From assembly GCF_003097515.1 (NCBI RefSeq), contig NZ_CP029188.1:1302001-1366000 (forward strand): a stretch of DNA of 64,000 bases. The letters run 5' to 3'. The translations under genes and the position numbers were made by a program. Below are positions 25,697 through 34,028 of the stretch, piece after piece (position 1 is the first letter of the stretch; each line of letters starts with the position of its first letter). The DNA is from Streptomyces tirandamycinicus (GTDB taxonomy: Bacteria; Actinomycetota; Actinomycetes; Streptomycetales; Streptomycetaceae). The notes below the pieces were generated by a model that saw nothing but the letters and a program-made list of their open reading frames with translations, ran no database searches and had not been told where the DNA came from.

Positions 25697-26685
25697 GCGC
25701 ACCCAAACGGGGCGGCGATGCACGCAAGCGACTCGCCGCCCCCACCCTCGCCATGCTCCCCCGCGTCGCGGATTCCCTGTCCTTCCTGTACTTGGACATG
25801 GTCCGCGTCATCCAGGACGACACGGGCGTCTGCGCCCAAATCCATGTCGGCAATGGCCGAACCGACCTCGTCTACCTCCCTACCGCCGCGCTGTCCTGCC
25901 TGCTCCTGGGCCCCGGAGTCTCCATCACCACACCCGTCCTCAACACCCTCGCCCGCCACGGCACCACCGTCGTCTCCACCGGCTCGGGCGGCGTGCGCGC
26001 GTATGCCGGAATCCTCCCCGACTCCCTCACCACACACTGGCTCGAACAACAGGTCAGCACCTGGAGCGATCCCGTCCGCCGCCTCGATGTCGCAACCCGC
26101 ATGTACGCCATGCGCTTCGGCAACGCTGAGATCCCTGACGGTGTCACCCTCGACCAACTGCGCGGCATGGAAGGCCAGCGTATGAAGGCCCTCTACAAGA
26201 TCCTCGCCCAGCAGCACGGCATCGGACGGTTCCGCCGCAACTACCACCCCGACCAGTGGCAGGACCAGGATCCCGTCAACCTCGCTCTCTCCTCCGCGAA
26301 CACCTGCCTGTACGGCATAGTCCACGCCGCCCTGCTCGCCCTCGGCCTCTCCCCCGCCCTCGGCTTCGTCCACGCCGGCACCCAGCACGCCCTCGTCTAC
26401 GACGTCGCCGACCTCTACAAAGCCGAAACCACCCTGCCCGTCGCCTTCGCCCTCCACCAATCCACCAACCCCGAAAAGGAAGCCCGCCGACGCTTCCGCG
26501 AGGAACTCCGACTCCTGCGCCTCCTGCCCCGCATCGTCCGCGACGTCCAGGCCCTCCTCACCCCGAGCCACGCCTCCGGCACCGAGGACCGCTCCGAGCG
26601 GCGCGACATCGACATGGTCCACCTTTGGGATCCCAAAACCGGTTCCCTACCGGCTGGGGTCAACTACGCGACAGGCACCAACTGA
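25693..26685 (+). CDS. cas1: CRISPR integrase Cas1 (type I-E)
   Basis: A protein of 330 aa, typical of I-E. The N-terminal beta domain includes [15 protein letters not shown]. The metal-binding residues are visible in order: Glu in [11 protein letters not shown] (about residue 160), His in [15 protein letters not shown] (about 227), and Asp in the same strand and DVADLYK (about 237-240). With Cas2 it integrates new spacers at the leader end. The active site looks intact, so acquisition should work. The start overlaps cas6e and the stop overlaps cas2 (TGATG). Confidence 0.96.
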   Translation: MSAPKRGGDARKRLAAPTLAMLPRVADSLSFLYLDMVRVIQDDTGVCAQIHVGNGRTDLVYLPTAALSCLLLGPGVSITTPVLNTLARHGTTVVSTGSGGVRAYAGILPDSLTTHWLEQQVSTWSDPVRRLDVATRMYAMRFGNAEIPDGVTLDQLRGMEGQRMKALYKILAQQHGIGRFRRNYHPDQWQDQDPVNLALSSANTCLYGIVHAALLALGLSPALGFVHAGTQHALVYDVADLYKAETTLPVAFALHQSTNPEKEARRRFREELRLLRLLPRIVRDVQALLTPSHASGTEDRSERRDIDMVHLWDPKTGSLPAGVNYATGTN

Positions 26686-26999
26686 TGCCGTCCATGTTCG
26701 TCATCGCCACCACCGCTGTCCCCGACCACCTCCGCGGCGCCCTCTCCCGCTGGGCCAGCGAAGTCGTCCCCGGAATATTTGTCGGCACCGTCTCCGCCCG
26801 CGTACGCGACGAACTCTGGACCACTGTGACCGAAACCGTCGGCGACGGCGCCGCCATCCTCGTCCACCCCGCTGCCACAGAACAGGGCTACACCATCCAC
26901 ACAGCCGGCACCCGGCGCCGCGTCCCCATCGACTTCGACGGCCTCACCCTCGTCCGCATGACAGCCCCCACAGCAAAGCAATGGCAAAGCCCAACCTAA
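26685..26999 (+). CDS. cas2: Cas2 (type I-E)
   Basis: A protein of 104 aa. It begins [20 protein letters not shown], the I-E Cas2 pattern, then [20 protein letters not shown] and DELW. The start codon overlaps the cas1 stop by one base. Cas2 dimers bridge two Cas1 dimers in the acquisition complex. The last codons and the TAA stop lie inside the conserved leader block of array 2, whose first repeat begins 17 bases after the stop. The 3' end of this gene is therefore under two constraints. Confidence 0.95.
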   Translation: MPSMFVIATTAVPDHLRGALSRWASEVVPGIFVGTVSARVRDELWTTVTETVGDGAAILVHPAATEQGYTIHTAGTRRRVPIDFDGLTLVRMTAPTAKQWQSPT

Positions 27000-27016
27000 G
27001 CTGCAGGTCAGGAAGT
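26975..27016 (+). promoter_or_regulatory. Leader block of CRISPR array 2, overlapping cas2
   Basis: ATGGCAAAGCC (26981-26991), TAAGCTGCAG (26997-27006) and GAAGT next to the repeat match the leader of array 1. ATGGCAAAGCC starts 36 bases before the first repeat in both. The -35/-10 pair of array 1 is not conserved (AACCTA replaces TAGTTA). Array 2 may therefore depend on read-through from the cas operon. Confidence 0.75.
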
Positions 27017-28386
27017 GTCCTCCCCGCCGACGCGGGGGTGTTCCGCACTTCGGTGGACGTCGCCCATTCGGCTGGGAGTCCTCCCCGCCGACGCGGGGGT
27101 GTTCCGCACCCGCAGTTGATCCCGGCGGTGCTGGGGCTGTCCTCCCCGCCGACGCGGGGGTGTTCCGGCGGGCGGGGAGAGGATGACCGTCGCCGCGGTG
27201 TCCTCCCCGCCGACGCGGGGGTGTTCCGACAGAGGGCACCGCCAGTTTCGCCGACGGCGCGTCCTCCCCGCCGACGCGGGGGTGTTCCGAGCAGGGCTGG
27301 ACCCTCGACCGCATGGCCGCAGTCCTCCCCGCCGACGCGGGGGTGTTCCGCCGAGGAGGGACACGGAGAACGGCGCGCCGTCGTCCTCCCCGCCGACGCG
27401 GGGGTGTTCCGTGCGCATGGGCTGGCACAGGAGCCCATCCTGGGTCCTCCCCGCCGACGCGGGGGTGTTCCGCCGACCGGCTCCGCACCGACCTCCCCAG
27501 GATCGTCCTCCCCGCCGACGCGGGGGTGTTCCGCAGCAGGCGGAGTACCACCTGCGGGCCCTGGCGTCCTCCCCGCCGACGCGGGGGTGTTCCGCCGCGG
27601 CCCCTCCACATCGGCGGCCGGGTATTGTCCTCCCCGCCGACGCGGGGGTGTTCCGAACGCGTGGGTGGACCCGGTGACCAACTGCCGGTCCTCCCCGCCG
27701 ACGCGGGGGTGTTCCGTCAGCCACCTCCTTCTCATTGCCCGCGAGCTGGTCCTCCCCGCCGACGCGGGGGTGTTCCGCCGGAGATGCCGCGGCCGAGCTG
27801 GATGTAGCCGTCCTCCCCGCCGACGCGGGGGTGTTCCGCAAGGAGGCCCGCGCCATGACCGCGACCAAGAGTCCTCCCCGCCGACGCGGGGGTGTTCCGA
27901 ATCCCTGAGGAATCGAGGTGTGGCCCCTTTGGTCCTCCCCGCCGACGCGGGGGTGTTCCGCCGGCCACACCGCACAGGATGCCGACCAGTGGGTCCTCCC
28001 CGCCGACGCGGGGGTGTTCCGCTCTTGGTCGCGACGGGCATGGTGTCCCGGGCGTCCTCCCCGCCGACGCGGGGGTGTTCCGCACGTCATCGACCCGATG
28101 CTGAGCCTGTTCCCGTCCTCCCCGCCGACGCGGGGGTGTTCCGGTGTCGACGTAGCGCTGGGTCGCGGAGTCGCCGTCCTCCCCGCCGACGCGGGGGTGT
28201 TCCGGTCGATAGCCTGCCCGAGCCGGTCGCCCAGGTGTCCTCCCCACCGACGCGGGGGTGTTCCGCATCCGGTCCAGGGCGTCCCGGCCGGGCGGGTGTC
28301 CTCCCCGCCGACGCGGGGGTGTTCCGGCCATAGTCCACGCGGCACGGCCAGCACAGCGTCCTCCTCGCAAGCGCGGGCCCCGATAG
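27017..28386 (+). CRISPR. CRISPR array 2, type I-E, 22 repeats plus a degenerate one
   Basis: Twenty-two 29-base repeats run from 27017 to 28326 with an exact 61-base period and 32-base spacers. The 21st repeat (28237) has one change. A strongly degenerate repeat follows at 28358-28386, and GTCCTCCCCCACACCG at about 28410 may be a further relic. The repeat is the same as in array 1. Orientation is rightward, leader at the cas2 end. Spacers look distinct from each other and from array 1. Confidence 0.97.
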
Positions 28387-28538
28387 ACCCGGACACGCCA
28401 GCGGCCTAAGTCCTCCCCCACACCGACACGGAACCTCACGCCCGCCTCCTCGCACCAGAAACGAATCCAGTCGGCCACCGATGAAAACGGCGTGGGAGGC
28501 TTGGGCGTGACGACGAGCGCAGGGAGGTGGGATAACGG

Positions 28539-29000
28539 GTGTCGCAGGAAGCCAGCCCTCGGGGGACGTTTCTTAAGATCGCTAATGCGGTGAAGACATC
28601 GATCGACGCCGACCCTGAAATGACAGAGCTACCGTCTGCCGCAGAGATCATGCGCGACTACGGCGTCTCTCGCGGTGTCGCGCTGCGAGTCTTTGGAGTC
28701 CTGGAGAAGGAAGGCCGGGCCGAGCCGGTACCCGGTGGCCGGTGGCGCGTCGTTCGGCACGGGCAGGAACGCGATCGTCGGCCTCTGACGGAGCAGATCG
28801 CCGAAGTGATCCGAACCGATGAGCTGCAGGTGGGGGCAAAATTCCCCAGCACGGGTGCTCTGGCCAAACGCTTTGGGACCTCACGGCCGACGGTGGCCAA
28901 GGCGCTCGACAAGCTCGAAGCCGCTGGCCTGCTGTCGGCGAGCCAGCAAGGAAAGCAGCGAACCGTACTGGCCCTGCCGGGCCGAGAGGAGCGTTCGTAG
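28539..29000 (+). CDS. GntR-family regulator with two winged-helix domains
   Basis: A protein of 153 aa from a GTG at 28539. There is no effector domain. Instead two winged HTH units are visible: LPSAAEIMRDYGVSRGVALRVF in the first half and FPSTGALAKRFGTSRPTVAKAL in the second. KorSA/TraR-type GntR regulators of Streptomyces elements repress transfer and replication genes. Position and strand next to the HD and Nudix genes fit that role. The doubled DNA-binding domain is unusual and may bind a long operator. It is the first gene after the CRISPR cargo. Confidence 0.8.
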   Translation: MSQEASPRGTFLKIANAVKTSIDADPEMTELPSAAEIMRDYGVSRGVALRVFGVLEKEGRAEPVPGGRWRVVRHGQERDRRPLTEQIAEVIRTDELQVGAKFPSTGALAKRFGTSRPTVAKALDKLEAAGLLSASQQGKQRTVLALPGREERS

Positions 29001-29001
29001 C

Positions 29002-29574
29002 GTGAGCAGCGCGGGACTGACCGACTCGGCCTATCCGCTCGCGGAGTCGTTGCTCGCCGAGCCGCTGCCGCGGCGGTGGGCGCACTCGCTCGGGGTCGCC
29101 GAGCGTGCTCGGATCATCGCGCCGATCCTGGGCGACGACGCCGAGCTGCTGGAGGCCGCGGCGGTGCTCCATGACATCGGCTACTCCCCCGACCTTGCCA
29201 AGACCGGATTTCATCCGCTCGACGGGGCCCGGTACCTGCGGGACGTCGCCAACGCTGATATTCGCGTGACCCGTCTCGTGGCCCACCACTCCTGTGCCTG
29301 GATGGAGGCTGAGGCCCGGGGCCTGCGCGAGGAGCTGGAATCCGAGTTCCCGCGGGAGCGTGCGGAACTCTCCGACGCACTCTGCTTCTGCGACATGAAC
29401 ACGACGCCGGATGGAACCCCGACGAATCCCGTCGACCGCGTGAACGAGATCGCGGGGCGCTACGGGCCTGACAGCCTCATCGGCAGGTTCATCCGGCGCG
29501 CTGAGCCGGAGATCCTGGCCTGCAACGCCCGTGTGCTCGAACGCGTCGACGCGGTGAAGCGTCAGCCGATGTAG
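29002..29574 (+). CDS. HD-domain phosphohydrolase-like protein
   Basis: A protein of 190 aa. The GTG start at 29002 is two bases after the GntR gene's stop. An HD domain is clear: RRWAHSLGVAERARIIAPIL supplies the first His, LHDIGYS the His57-Asp58 pair, and LVAHHSCAW further His residues. HD proteins hydrolyse nucleotides or cyclic nucleotides; the substrate here is unknown. The pairing with GntR and Nudix genes recurs in actinomycete elements as I recall. The 3' end overlaps the convergent Nudix gene by 13 bases. Confidence 0.8.
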   Translation: MSSAGLTDSAYPLAESLLAEPLPRRWAHSLGVAERARIIAPILGDDAELLEAAAVLHDIGYSPDLAKTGFHPLDGARYLRDVANADIRVTRLVAHHSCAWMEAEARGLREELESEFPRERAELSDALCFCDMNTTPDGTPTNPVDRVNEIAGRYGPDSLIGRFIRRAEPEILACNARVLERVDAVKRQPM

Positions 29575-30035
29575 GGAGCCGTACGCGTCCGGTCCATGGC
29601 GTGCTCGATACGGAGCCGCATCGTGGGGTGGATGTCGAGTCCTGCCAGATCCGCCGGGGCCACCCAGCGGACCTGCGTCGTCTCGTTGCTCGTACGCACG
29701 TCCCCGCCGATGGGTCGGGCGCGGAAGCAGATGCTGAACTGCTGGCGCGCCTCGCCGTCGTCGTACAGCATCACGTGACCCGGGTCGGTGTAGATCCCGG
29801 ACATGTCGACGACTTCGGCCTTGATTCCGGTCTCTTCCCAGACCTCGCGCACGACCGTGTCGCTGATGGATTCTCCGACGTCGTGGCCGCCGCCGGGGAG
29901 TGCCCAGCGGCCGTTGTCTGACCGTTGGATAACCAGCACCTCGCCGGCGTCGTTCTGCACGAACGCCACGACGGACGGAACCACCGAGTTGGCCGGCGGG
30001 GCGTCGGGGTCGTGAAGGTAGTCGATGCGTCCCAT
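29562..30035 (-). CDS. Nudix hydrolase, Pif-like candidate
   Basis: A protein of 157 aa. The Nudix box occupies residues 48-70, GGGHDVGESISDTVVREVWE then ETGI, with the REVxEE metal site intact. Nudix enzymes cleave nucleoside diphosphate derivatives. In pSAM2 the Nudix protein Pif blocks entry of a second copy of the element, and this gene occupies a comparable place near the GntR repressor. The immunity role is inference. It runs opposite to the HD gene and next to the XRE-PLD gene on the same strand. Confidence 0.8.
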   Translation of the reverse strand: MGRIDYLHDPDAPPANSVVPSVVAFVQNDAGEVLVIQRSDNGRWALPGGGHDVGESISDTVVREVWEETGIKAEVVDMSGIYTDPGHVMLYDDGEARQQFSICFRARPIGGDVRTSNETTQVRWVAPADLAGLDIHPTMRLRIEHAMDRTRTAPYIG

Positions 30036-30037
30036 GC

Positions 30038-30796
30038 TCAGGCTCCCGTGAGGTCGTGTTCCGTCACCTGGCGCGCGCCTCCCCAGGTCTGCTCGATGCT
30101 ATTCGCGTACGTGTCGAAGAGGCCGCCGCCTGGTAGACGCCGTAGGTGCAGGACGGGCGCCATATACGCGCCGATGCCGTAGACGTGGGTGTTCACGAGC
30201 ATCTCGTCATCGGCACGGAACAGCGAGTTGTAGAGCGTCGCGTCGTGGAGACGGAAGCCGATGTCCGGGTGGCTCTGGAACAGCGGGCGGTAGTTCATCA
30301 GCGCGTTGCGGATCTTGCCGTCCATGATCTGGTGGCCCTCGTCTATGCCACGCTGCTTCACCGCCGCGCAGTCGGGGTCCCCGAGCAGGATGCGCACCTG
30401 AGCGTTCCCCTGCGTCTTGGTCTTAAGCAGGTCGTGAAAGAGCGGGTCCTCCGAGAGCCACAGTCCGGAGTAGACGAGCACGTCGATATGCGACGTCGCC
30501 CGGCCGTAGATCTCCCGCCACAGGCCGGTGGGCACCATGTGCCGATGCGGATAGACCGTCACGATCTCCGCTTTGCTCAAGTCGGTCGCGCTATCCACCA
30601 TGCGGGAGTCCTCCCACAGGGTCGTCACCTCGACTTTGAGCACTGATGCGGTCGCGTACTGATGTCTCCTGTACGGGACTTTCCCCTGCGTGATCCATCG
30701 CTCAACCGTCTTCGGGTTGACCTCGATCGCTTCGGCCAGATCCTGCACGGTCATGCCCTGGGCCAAGAGGGCGGACCGTAAGCGCTCGTTGGACAC
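30038..30796 (-). CDS. XRE-type HTH fused to phospholipase-D-like domain (DUF5919-like)
   Basis: A protein of about 252 aa from a GTG at 30796 with weak GGGG upstream. Residues 1-50 are an HTH: GMTVQDLAEAIEVNPKTVER, WITQGKVPYRRHQ. The rest resembles a PLD-like fold: SHIDVLVYSGLWLSEDPLFH, AQVRILLGDPDC, and ADDEMLVNTHVYG. A clear HxKx4D pair is not seen, so catalysis is doubtful. Such proteins sit beside Nudix genes in actinomycete elements. It may regulate or exclude. The Nudix gene begins two bases after its stop, so the two form an operon on the minus strand. Confidence 0.7.
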   Translation of the reverse strand: MSNERLRSALLAQGMTVQDLAEAIEVNPKTVERWITQGKVPYRRHQYATASVLKVEVTTLWEDSRMVDSATDLSKAEIVTVYPHRHMVPTGLWREIYGRATSHIDVLVYSGLWLSEDPLFHDLLKTKTQGNAQVRILLGDPDCAAVKQRGIDEGHQIMDGKIRNALMNYRPLFQSHPDIGFRLHDATLYNSLFRADDEMLVNTHVYGIGAYMAPVLHLRRLPGGGLFDTYANSIEQTWGGARQVTEHDLTGA

Positions 30797-31507
30797 CTCA
30801 ACCCCCGGCGGTGGGACATCTAGGGACGTCCTGACGGTAGCGAGATGACCCCCAGGTGTCCATGCGCGGGGTGAACAACGCCCCGCACCTGCACCGATTC
30901 TGATGGTGCGCCAAGAAGTTTCGGCGCGAGGAGCGGAGAGTCCGCCGTCAAGCTTGACGAGACTCAATGCAGTACCTGTAATAGAGGTACTGCATTGAGC
31001 TTGGAGCTCGACAGCGGTTCCCAGCACACCTGAGGGGCCTTCTTTGGGCTGCTCATCAGCAGAGGGCGGGGACGCTGCAATCCCGCTAAAGGCCAGGTAG
31101 GACGCAATGGGCTTCGGCCCGACTGGCGAGGTGGCCCGGCGACCGCGAGCAACGGCCGGAGAGTGGGGACGAAGTCCCCCTTGCAGTGCGCCACCCGAAT
31201 GACCTGCGAGAAGAGGAGTTCTGATGCGGCAGTTAAGTACCTGGGCGCTACTCGTGCTGGACCGGCACAAGTGGTGATGCCCTTCGTGTCTCCCTGATCC
31301 GCCGTGCAAGCGCACCGGGATAGCCGGTGACTCTCGGAGTCAGGTCACCTGCGCGGCGCATGCCGCGGCCGGTTGCCTCCCTCGCCCGTCCGGCGCTTCC
31401 GCCGTACGGGCGAGGCGTGGGGAGCTGGAATCCGCTGGCTCTACCAACCGCGCCGCCCGGAGCTGCAACTCCGAGCGGCGCCTACAGGCACCTATGTGGA
31501 GGTCCCT
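30797..31507. other. 711-base regulatory gap
   Basis: No gene is supported. It holds the divergent promoters between the XRE-PLD gene and the rightward AICE operon, including the palindromic promoter described separately at 30947-30999. Confidence 0.6.
30947..30999 (+). promoter_or_regulatory. Promoter embedded in two palindromes, likely operator
   Basis: GTCAAGCTTGAC (30947-30958) is a perfect palindrome containing a TTGAC -35 element. CTCAATGCAGTACCT and its exact reverse complement (30963-30999, 7-base loop) then cover the -10 region; TGTAAT sits 17 bases after TTGACG. A repressor bound here would block rightward transcription. The GntR or XRE-type protein nearby is the natural candidate. 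Confidence 0.6.
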
Positions 31508-31612
31508 GTGATCACCAGTCTGACAGAGGCAGAGCGGGCCGAGCTGGCCCGCAGGGCCGCTGAGGCGAACAAGCGCAGCGCGGACAACGCCCGGATGCAG
31601 GGGCGCCGGTGA
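31508..31612 (+). CDS. Short AICE protein (34 aa)
   Basis: GGAGG lies a few bases before the GTG at 31508. The product VITSLTEAERAELARRAAEA, then NKRSADNARMQGRR, is a single charged helix with normal codon use. Similar short helical proteins occur at the start of AICE operons. Function unknown. Confidence 0.5.
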   Translation: MITSLTEAERAELARRAAEANKRSADNARMQGRR

Positions 31613-31698
31613 GCGGCGAGCACCAGCGGGACGAGCGGCCGCCGCTCCCGGTGCGGCCCCCGCGCCCGCATCCGCACGCAGCGGCCGGCGGCCACTGA
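31609..31698 (+). CDS. Possible coupled mini-ORF (29 aa)
   Basis: A GTG overlaps the stop of the preceding mini-gene as GTGA, the usual coupling form. The product is Arg/Pro/His-rich (PPLPVRPPRPHPHAAAGGH), a composition that also occurs by chance in GC-rich DNA. It may be real or an accident. Confidence 0.3.
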   Translation: MSGEHQRDERPPLPVRPPRPHPHAAAGGH

Positions 31699-31733
31699 GC
31701 TGATCCGTACCCCCTGATTCCCGACAACGGTGT

Positions 31734-31763
31734 GCGCCCCCGGAGCGGCTACTCCGGGGGCGC
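31734..31763. terminator. Hairpin before DUF6284 gene
   Basis: GCGCCCCCGGAG and its reverse complement form a 12-base-pair stem with a six-base loop. It could attenuate or end the short upstream transcript. Confidence 0.55.
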
Positions 31764-31798
31764 TTCGGGCCGTACCCCGTGGAGAGGAACCACGACCC

Positions 31799-32068
31799 AT
31801 GAAGCACATGGAAGCACGTCAGGTGGCCGTTACCGCCATCGCTGACGACCGTGAGCCGACCGGCGCGGAGCTGGATGCGATCGAGCGGGAGATGCCGTTG
31901 ATCGCGGCGGAGGTCGAGCTGTTGGATGCGCTGATCGTGACGCTGGAGCGGGCGGCCACGGTGCTGGACGAGCGGCGTATCCGCCGGGCCCGTAACCGGG
32001 TGCTGGCGGCGCGGCGAGACCTGGCCAACCGCACTGCCGGCGTGCCTGGCGGACCGGTGGTGGCATGA
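31799..32068 (+). CDS. DUF6284-like AICE protein
   Basis: A protein of 89 aa beginning MKHMEARQVAVTAIADDREP. GGAGAGGAA precedes the ATG. The product is helical and includes TGAELDAIEREMPLIAAEVE and RIRRARNRVLAARRDLANR. I recall this pattern as DUF6284, found in Streptomyces elements. Function unknown. The stop overlaps the next start (ATGATG). Confidence 0.65.
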   Translation: MKHMEARQVAVTAIADDREPTGAELDAIEREMPLIAAEVELLDALIVTLERAATVLDERRIRRARNRVLAARRDLANRTAGVPGGPVVA

Positions 32069-32343
32069 TGCCGACCGCTCAGATGTCCAGTCGCGGCGGG
32101 CCGTGGCGCCTGTACGTCGCACTGATGGGCGCTACCGAGTGGCCGGACTTCCGTTGGGAGCGGCCGACCCCGGTGCCCACGATCACCGAGCGCCGGGCCG
32201 CCCTCGCGACGCTTGGCTTTGAGCAGGTCCCCGGCTCCCAGTGGTCCTGGATCGAGGACACCGTCACCCATGGTGACGACGCCTCGCCCGTGCTGCTGAT
32301 CGCTACCGTCGACGTGCGGGAGTTGACGGGCGGTGCGTCATGA
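32065..32343 (+). CDS. DUF6303-like AICE protein
   Basis: A protein of 92 aa. It opens MMPTAQMSSRGGPWRLYVAL and continues TITERRAALATLGFEQVPGS then WSWIEDT, a small alpha/beta protein matching my memory of DUF6303. Function unknown. The start overlaps the previous stop and the stop overlaps the next ATG, so the genes 31799-33206 form a tightly coupled set. Confidence 0.65.
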   Translation: MMPTAQMSSRGGPWRLYVALMGATEWPDFRWERPTPVPTITERRAALATLGFEQVPGSQWSWIEDTVTHGDDASPVLLIATVDVRELTGGAS

Positions 32344-33206
32344 ACCGCTTCGGTAAGGGGCTGCTCGTGCTCGCTCTGGTCGCCGTCGTCGCGATGGCGT
32401 TCCGGGTGTCGTGGAACGCGCTGCGGGACGTGGCGAAGGCGACCGGCGCGGACGGTACGGCGGCCACCTTGTACCCGTTCGTCGTCGATGGCCTCATGGC
32501 TCTCGCGCTGGTCGCCACCCTGGTGCTGACCGGCGACGCGCGCCGGTTCGCACTGCGGGTGCTGGCCACCTACACGCTCGCCTCACTGGTCCTGAACTAC
32601 GTCCACGGCCTGGTGCCGGAGTTGCACGGTCGATCGGTCGACTGGAGTCGACTGGCCGACTGGGATCCGGCGAATTGGGCCCTGGTCCTGCTCGCCACAT
32701 CGCTGCCGGTCGGCTCGATCTACTTCGGCTCCGACCTGGTCGCCAAGGTCCTGCACCACCGACCGGACCCCACCCCGCCACCCGACGAAACACTAGAAAT
32801 CACTGTGAATCGGTCGACAGCTGACCTGGGCGAACACGCTGAGCTGCCCGCCGCACGGGTTGAGGAGGTGCCTGCCCGACCGGTCGAGCCGGTTCCGGCG
32901 GCGGTCGAGGGGGAGGAGAGCGAGCGGGTGCCGGTCGGTGCGGTCGCGGCCGAGCAGCCGCGGGTACGGCGGGCGACCGGTCGAGTGCCGGTGGTCGCCC
33001 GGTCGAGTCGACCGGTCCGCACGGCCGAGGAACTGCTGATCGAGGCCCGCGAAGCGACCGCCGGTTGGGCGATCGAGAAGCTGACGGCCGAGGGCATCCG
33101 CAAGGCCGTACGCACCTCACCAGCCAAGGCACGGGTGCTGCGCGAGACGCTGCGCGCCGAGCGCACCACGCCCGCCGAGCCGCTGCCGGCGGCTGAGCGC
33201 GCCTGA
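32340..33206 (+). CDS. DUF2637 (SpdB-like) membrane protein
   Basis: A protein of 288 aa. Four hydrophobic helices occupy the first 140 residues: GLLVLALVAVVAMAFRVSW, the DUF2637 signature LYPFVVDGLMALALVATLVL, FALRVLATYTLASLVLNYV, and ALVLLATSLPVGSIYF. A long Pro/Glu/Arg tail and a C-terminal HTH-like segment follow. SpdB proteins assist intramycelial plasmid spreading after TraB-mediated transfer. The assignment as a spread protein is by family and context. It overlaps both neighbours by four or one bases. Confidence 0.8.
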   Translation: MNRFGKGLLVLALVAVVAMAFRVSWNALRDVAKATGADGTAATLYPFVVDGLMALALVATLVLTGDARRFALRVLATYTLASLVLNYVHGLVPELHGRSVDWSRLADWDPANWALVLLATSLPVGSIYFGSDLVAKVLHHRPDPTPPPDETLEITVNRSTADLGEHAELPAARVEEVPARPVEPVPAAVEGEESERVPVGAVAAEQPRVRRATGRVPVVARSSRPVRTAEELLIEAREATAGWAIEKLTAEGIRKAVRTSPAKARVLRETLRAERTTPAEPLPAAERA

Positions 33207-33595
33207 TGCGGCTGACGCGTGCCGACTGCTTCGACCCCATGGGCGAGCGGTTCGGCATCCCCACCTACCCGTGGCGGTGCGCGCCGGACGGCTACGCCAC
33301 CCGCCGGCAGCTCCGGGCCGCCGGGCTCCGCCCAGGCGGACAGCCCGTCGCCGCGCAATGTCTGCGGCCGCGCCGGCGGCGTGGGCCGCTGGTCGCCTAC
33401 CTGTATCGCGTCGACCGTGCGATGCCCGTGCGCCCGATGAGCCCGGGCCGGCGGGCGGCTCTGGCCAAAGCCAACGCCGCGCGGCGTCTGTGTCCCGGCT
33501 GCGGGCGCGACGCCGGAGACGTCCTCCCCGCCGCGCTGGGCACCTGTGTGCCCTGCGCTTATCCCGAAGGGACCAGCGATGGACTCGCTGCCTGA
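33206..33595 (+). CDS. RRQRL-motif zinc-binding AICE protein
   Basis: A protein of 129 aa. The N-terminal half contains DPMGERFGIPTYPWRCAP and then ATRRQLRAAGLRPGGQPVAA, the motif that gives the family its name in my memory. Near the C-terminus LCPGCGRDAG and GTCVPC form a zinc site. The function is unknown, possibly nucleic-acid binding. It overlaps the next gene's start by about 17 bases. Confidence 0.7.
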   Translation: MRLTRADCFDPMGERFGIPTYPWRCAPDGYATRRQLRAAGLRPGGQPVAAQCLRPRRRRGPLVAYLYRVDRAMPVRPMSPGRRAALAKANAARRLCPGCGRDAGDVLPAALGTCVPCAYPEGTSDGLAA

Positions 33596-33953
33596 ACTCG
33601 CCCGTGTGGTGCAGCTCCCGGACGGCACCCACGTCTACGTCGACCCCACCCAGCTGCCCGCCGCCCACTCGGGTCCGCAGGTGGTTCACCAGCATGTGCA
33701 CCAGGCGCCGCCGGACCGGACGGTGCAGCGCATCGCGCTCGGCTCCGGGGTCGGTGCCGGCGCGGTCGCGGCGGGCGTCTACTTCGGCCCGTTGCTGGTC
33801 AGCGTGCTGACCGCCCTGGCCGCGAACCTCGCCCTCCTCGCTCTGCTCGCGGCCGTGTGCGCGTGGGGTGTCGTCACCGTCGTGAAGTCGGTCGCCGGCA
33901 CCGAGGGCAAGGCGGCCGCGAAGAGCATGCGCAGGGTCCGCCACCGGCGCTGA
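33579..33953 (+). CDS. DUF6251-like membrane protein
   Basis: A protein of 124 aa starting MDSLPELARVVQLPDGTHVY. A GAAGGGA site precedes the ATG at 33579. The middle reads PQVVHQHVHQAPPDRTVQRI, followed by two hydrophobic helices (GVGAGAVAAGVYFGPLLVSV, ANLALLALLAAVCAWGVVTV) and a basic end. This matches DUF6251 as I recall it. Possibly part of the spread machinery. Confidence 0.65.
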   Translation: MDSLPELARVVQLPDGTHVYVDPTQLPAAHSGPQVVHQHVHQAPPDRTVQRIALGSGVGAGAVAAGVYFGPLLVSVLTALAANLALLALLAAVCAWGVVTVVKSVAGTEGKAAAKSMRRVRHRR

Positions 33954-34028
33954 CGGCCGCCTGCGGTTCCCGCCCGGTGCGGGAGCCGTGGGGAGCCGGA
34001 CAGTCCGGCCCCGGACAGGAGACAGACC

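Noticed and set aside
16608..28478. Many long open frames through both CRISPR arrays with repeated RNTPASAGR or PPRRRGGVP text
   Set aside because: They are translations of the 29-base repeats. The 61-base period is not a multiple of three, and the text is Arg/Pro-rich on both strands.
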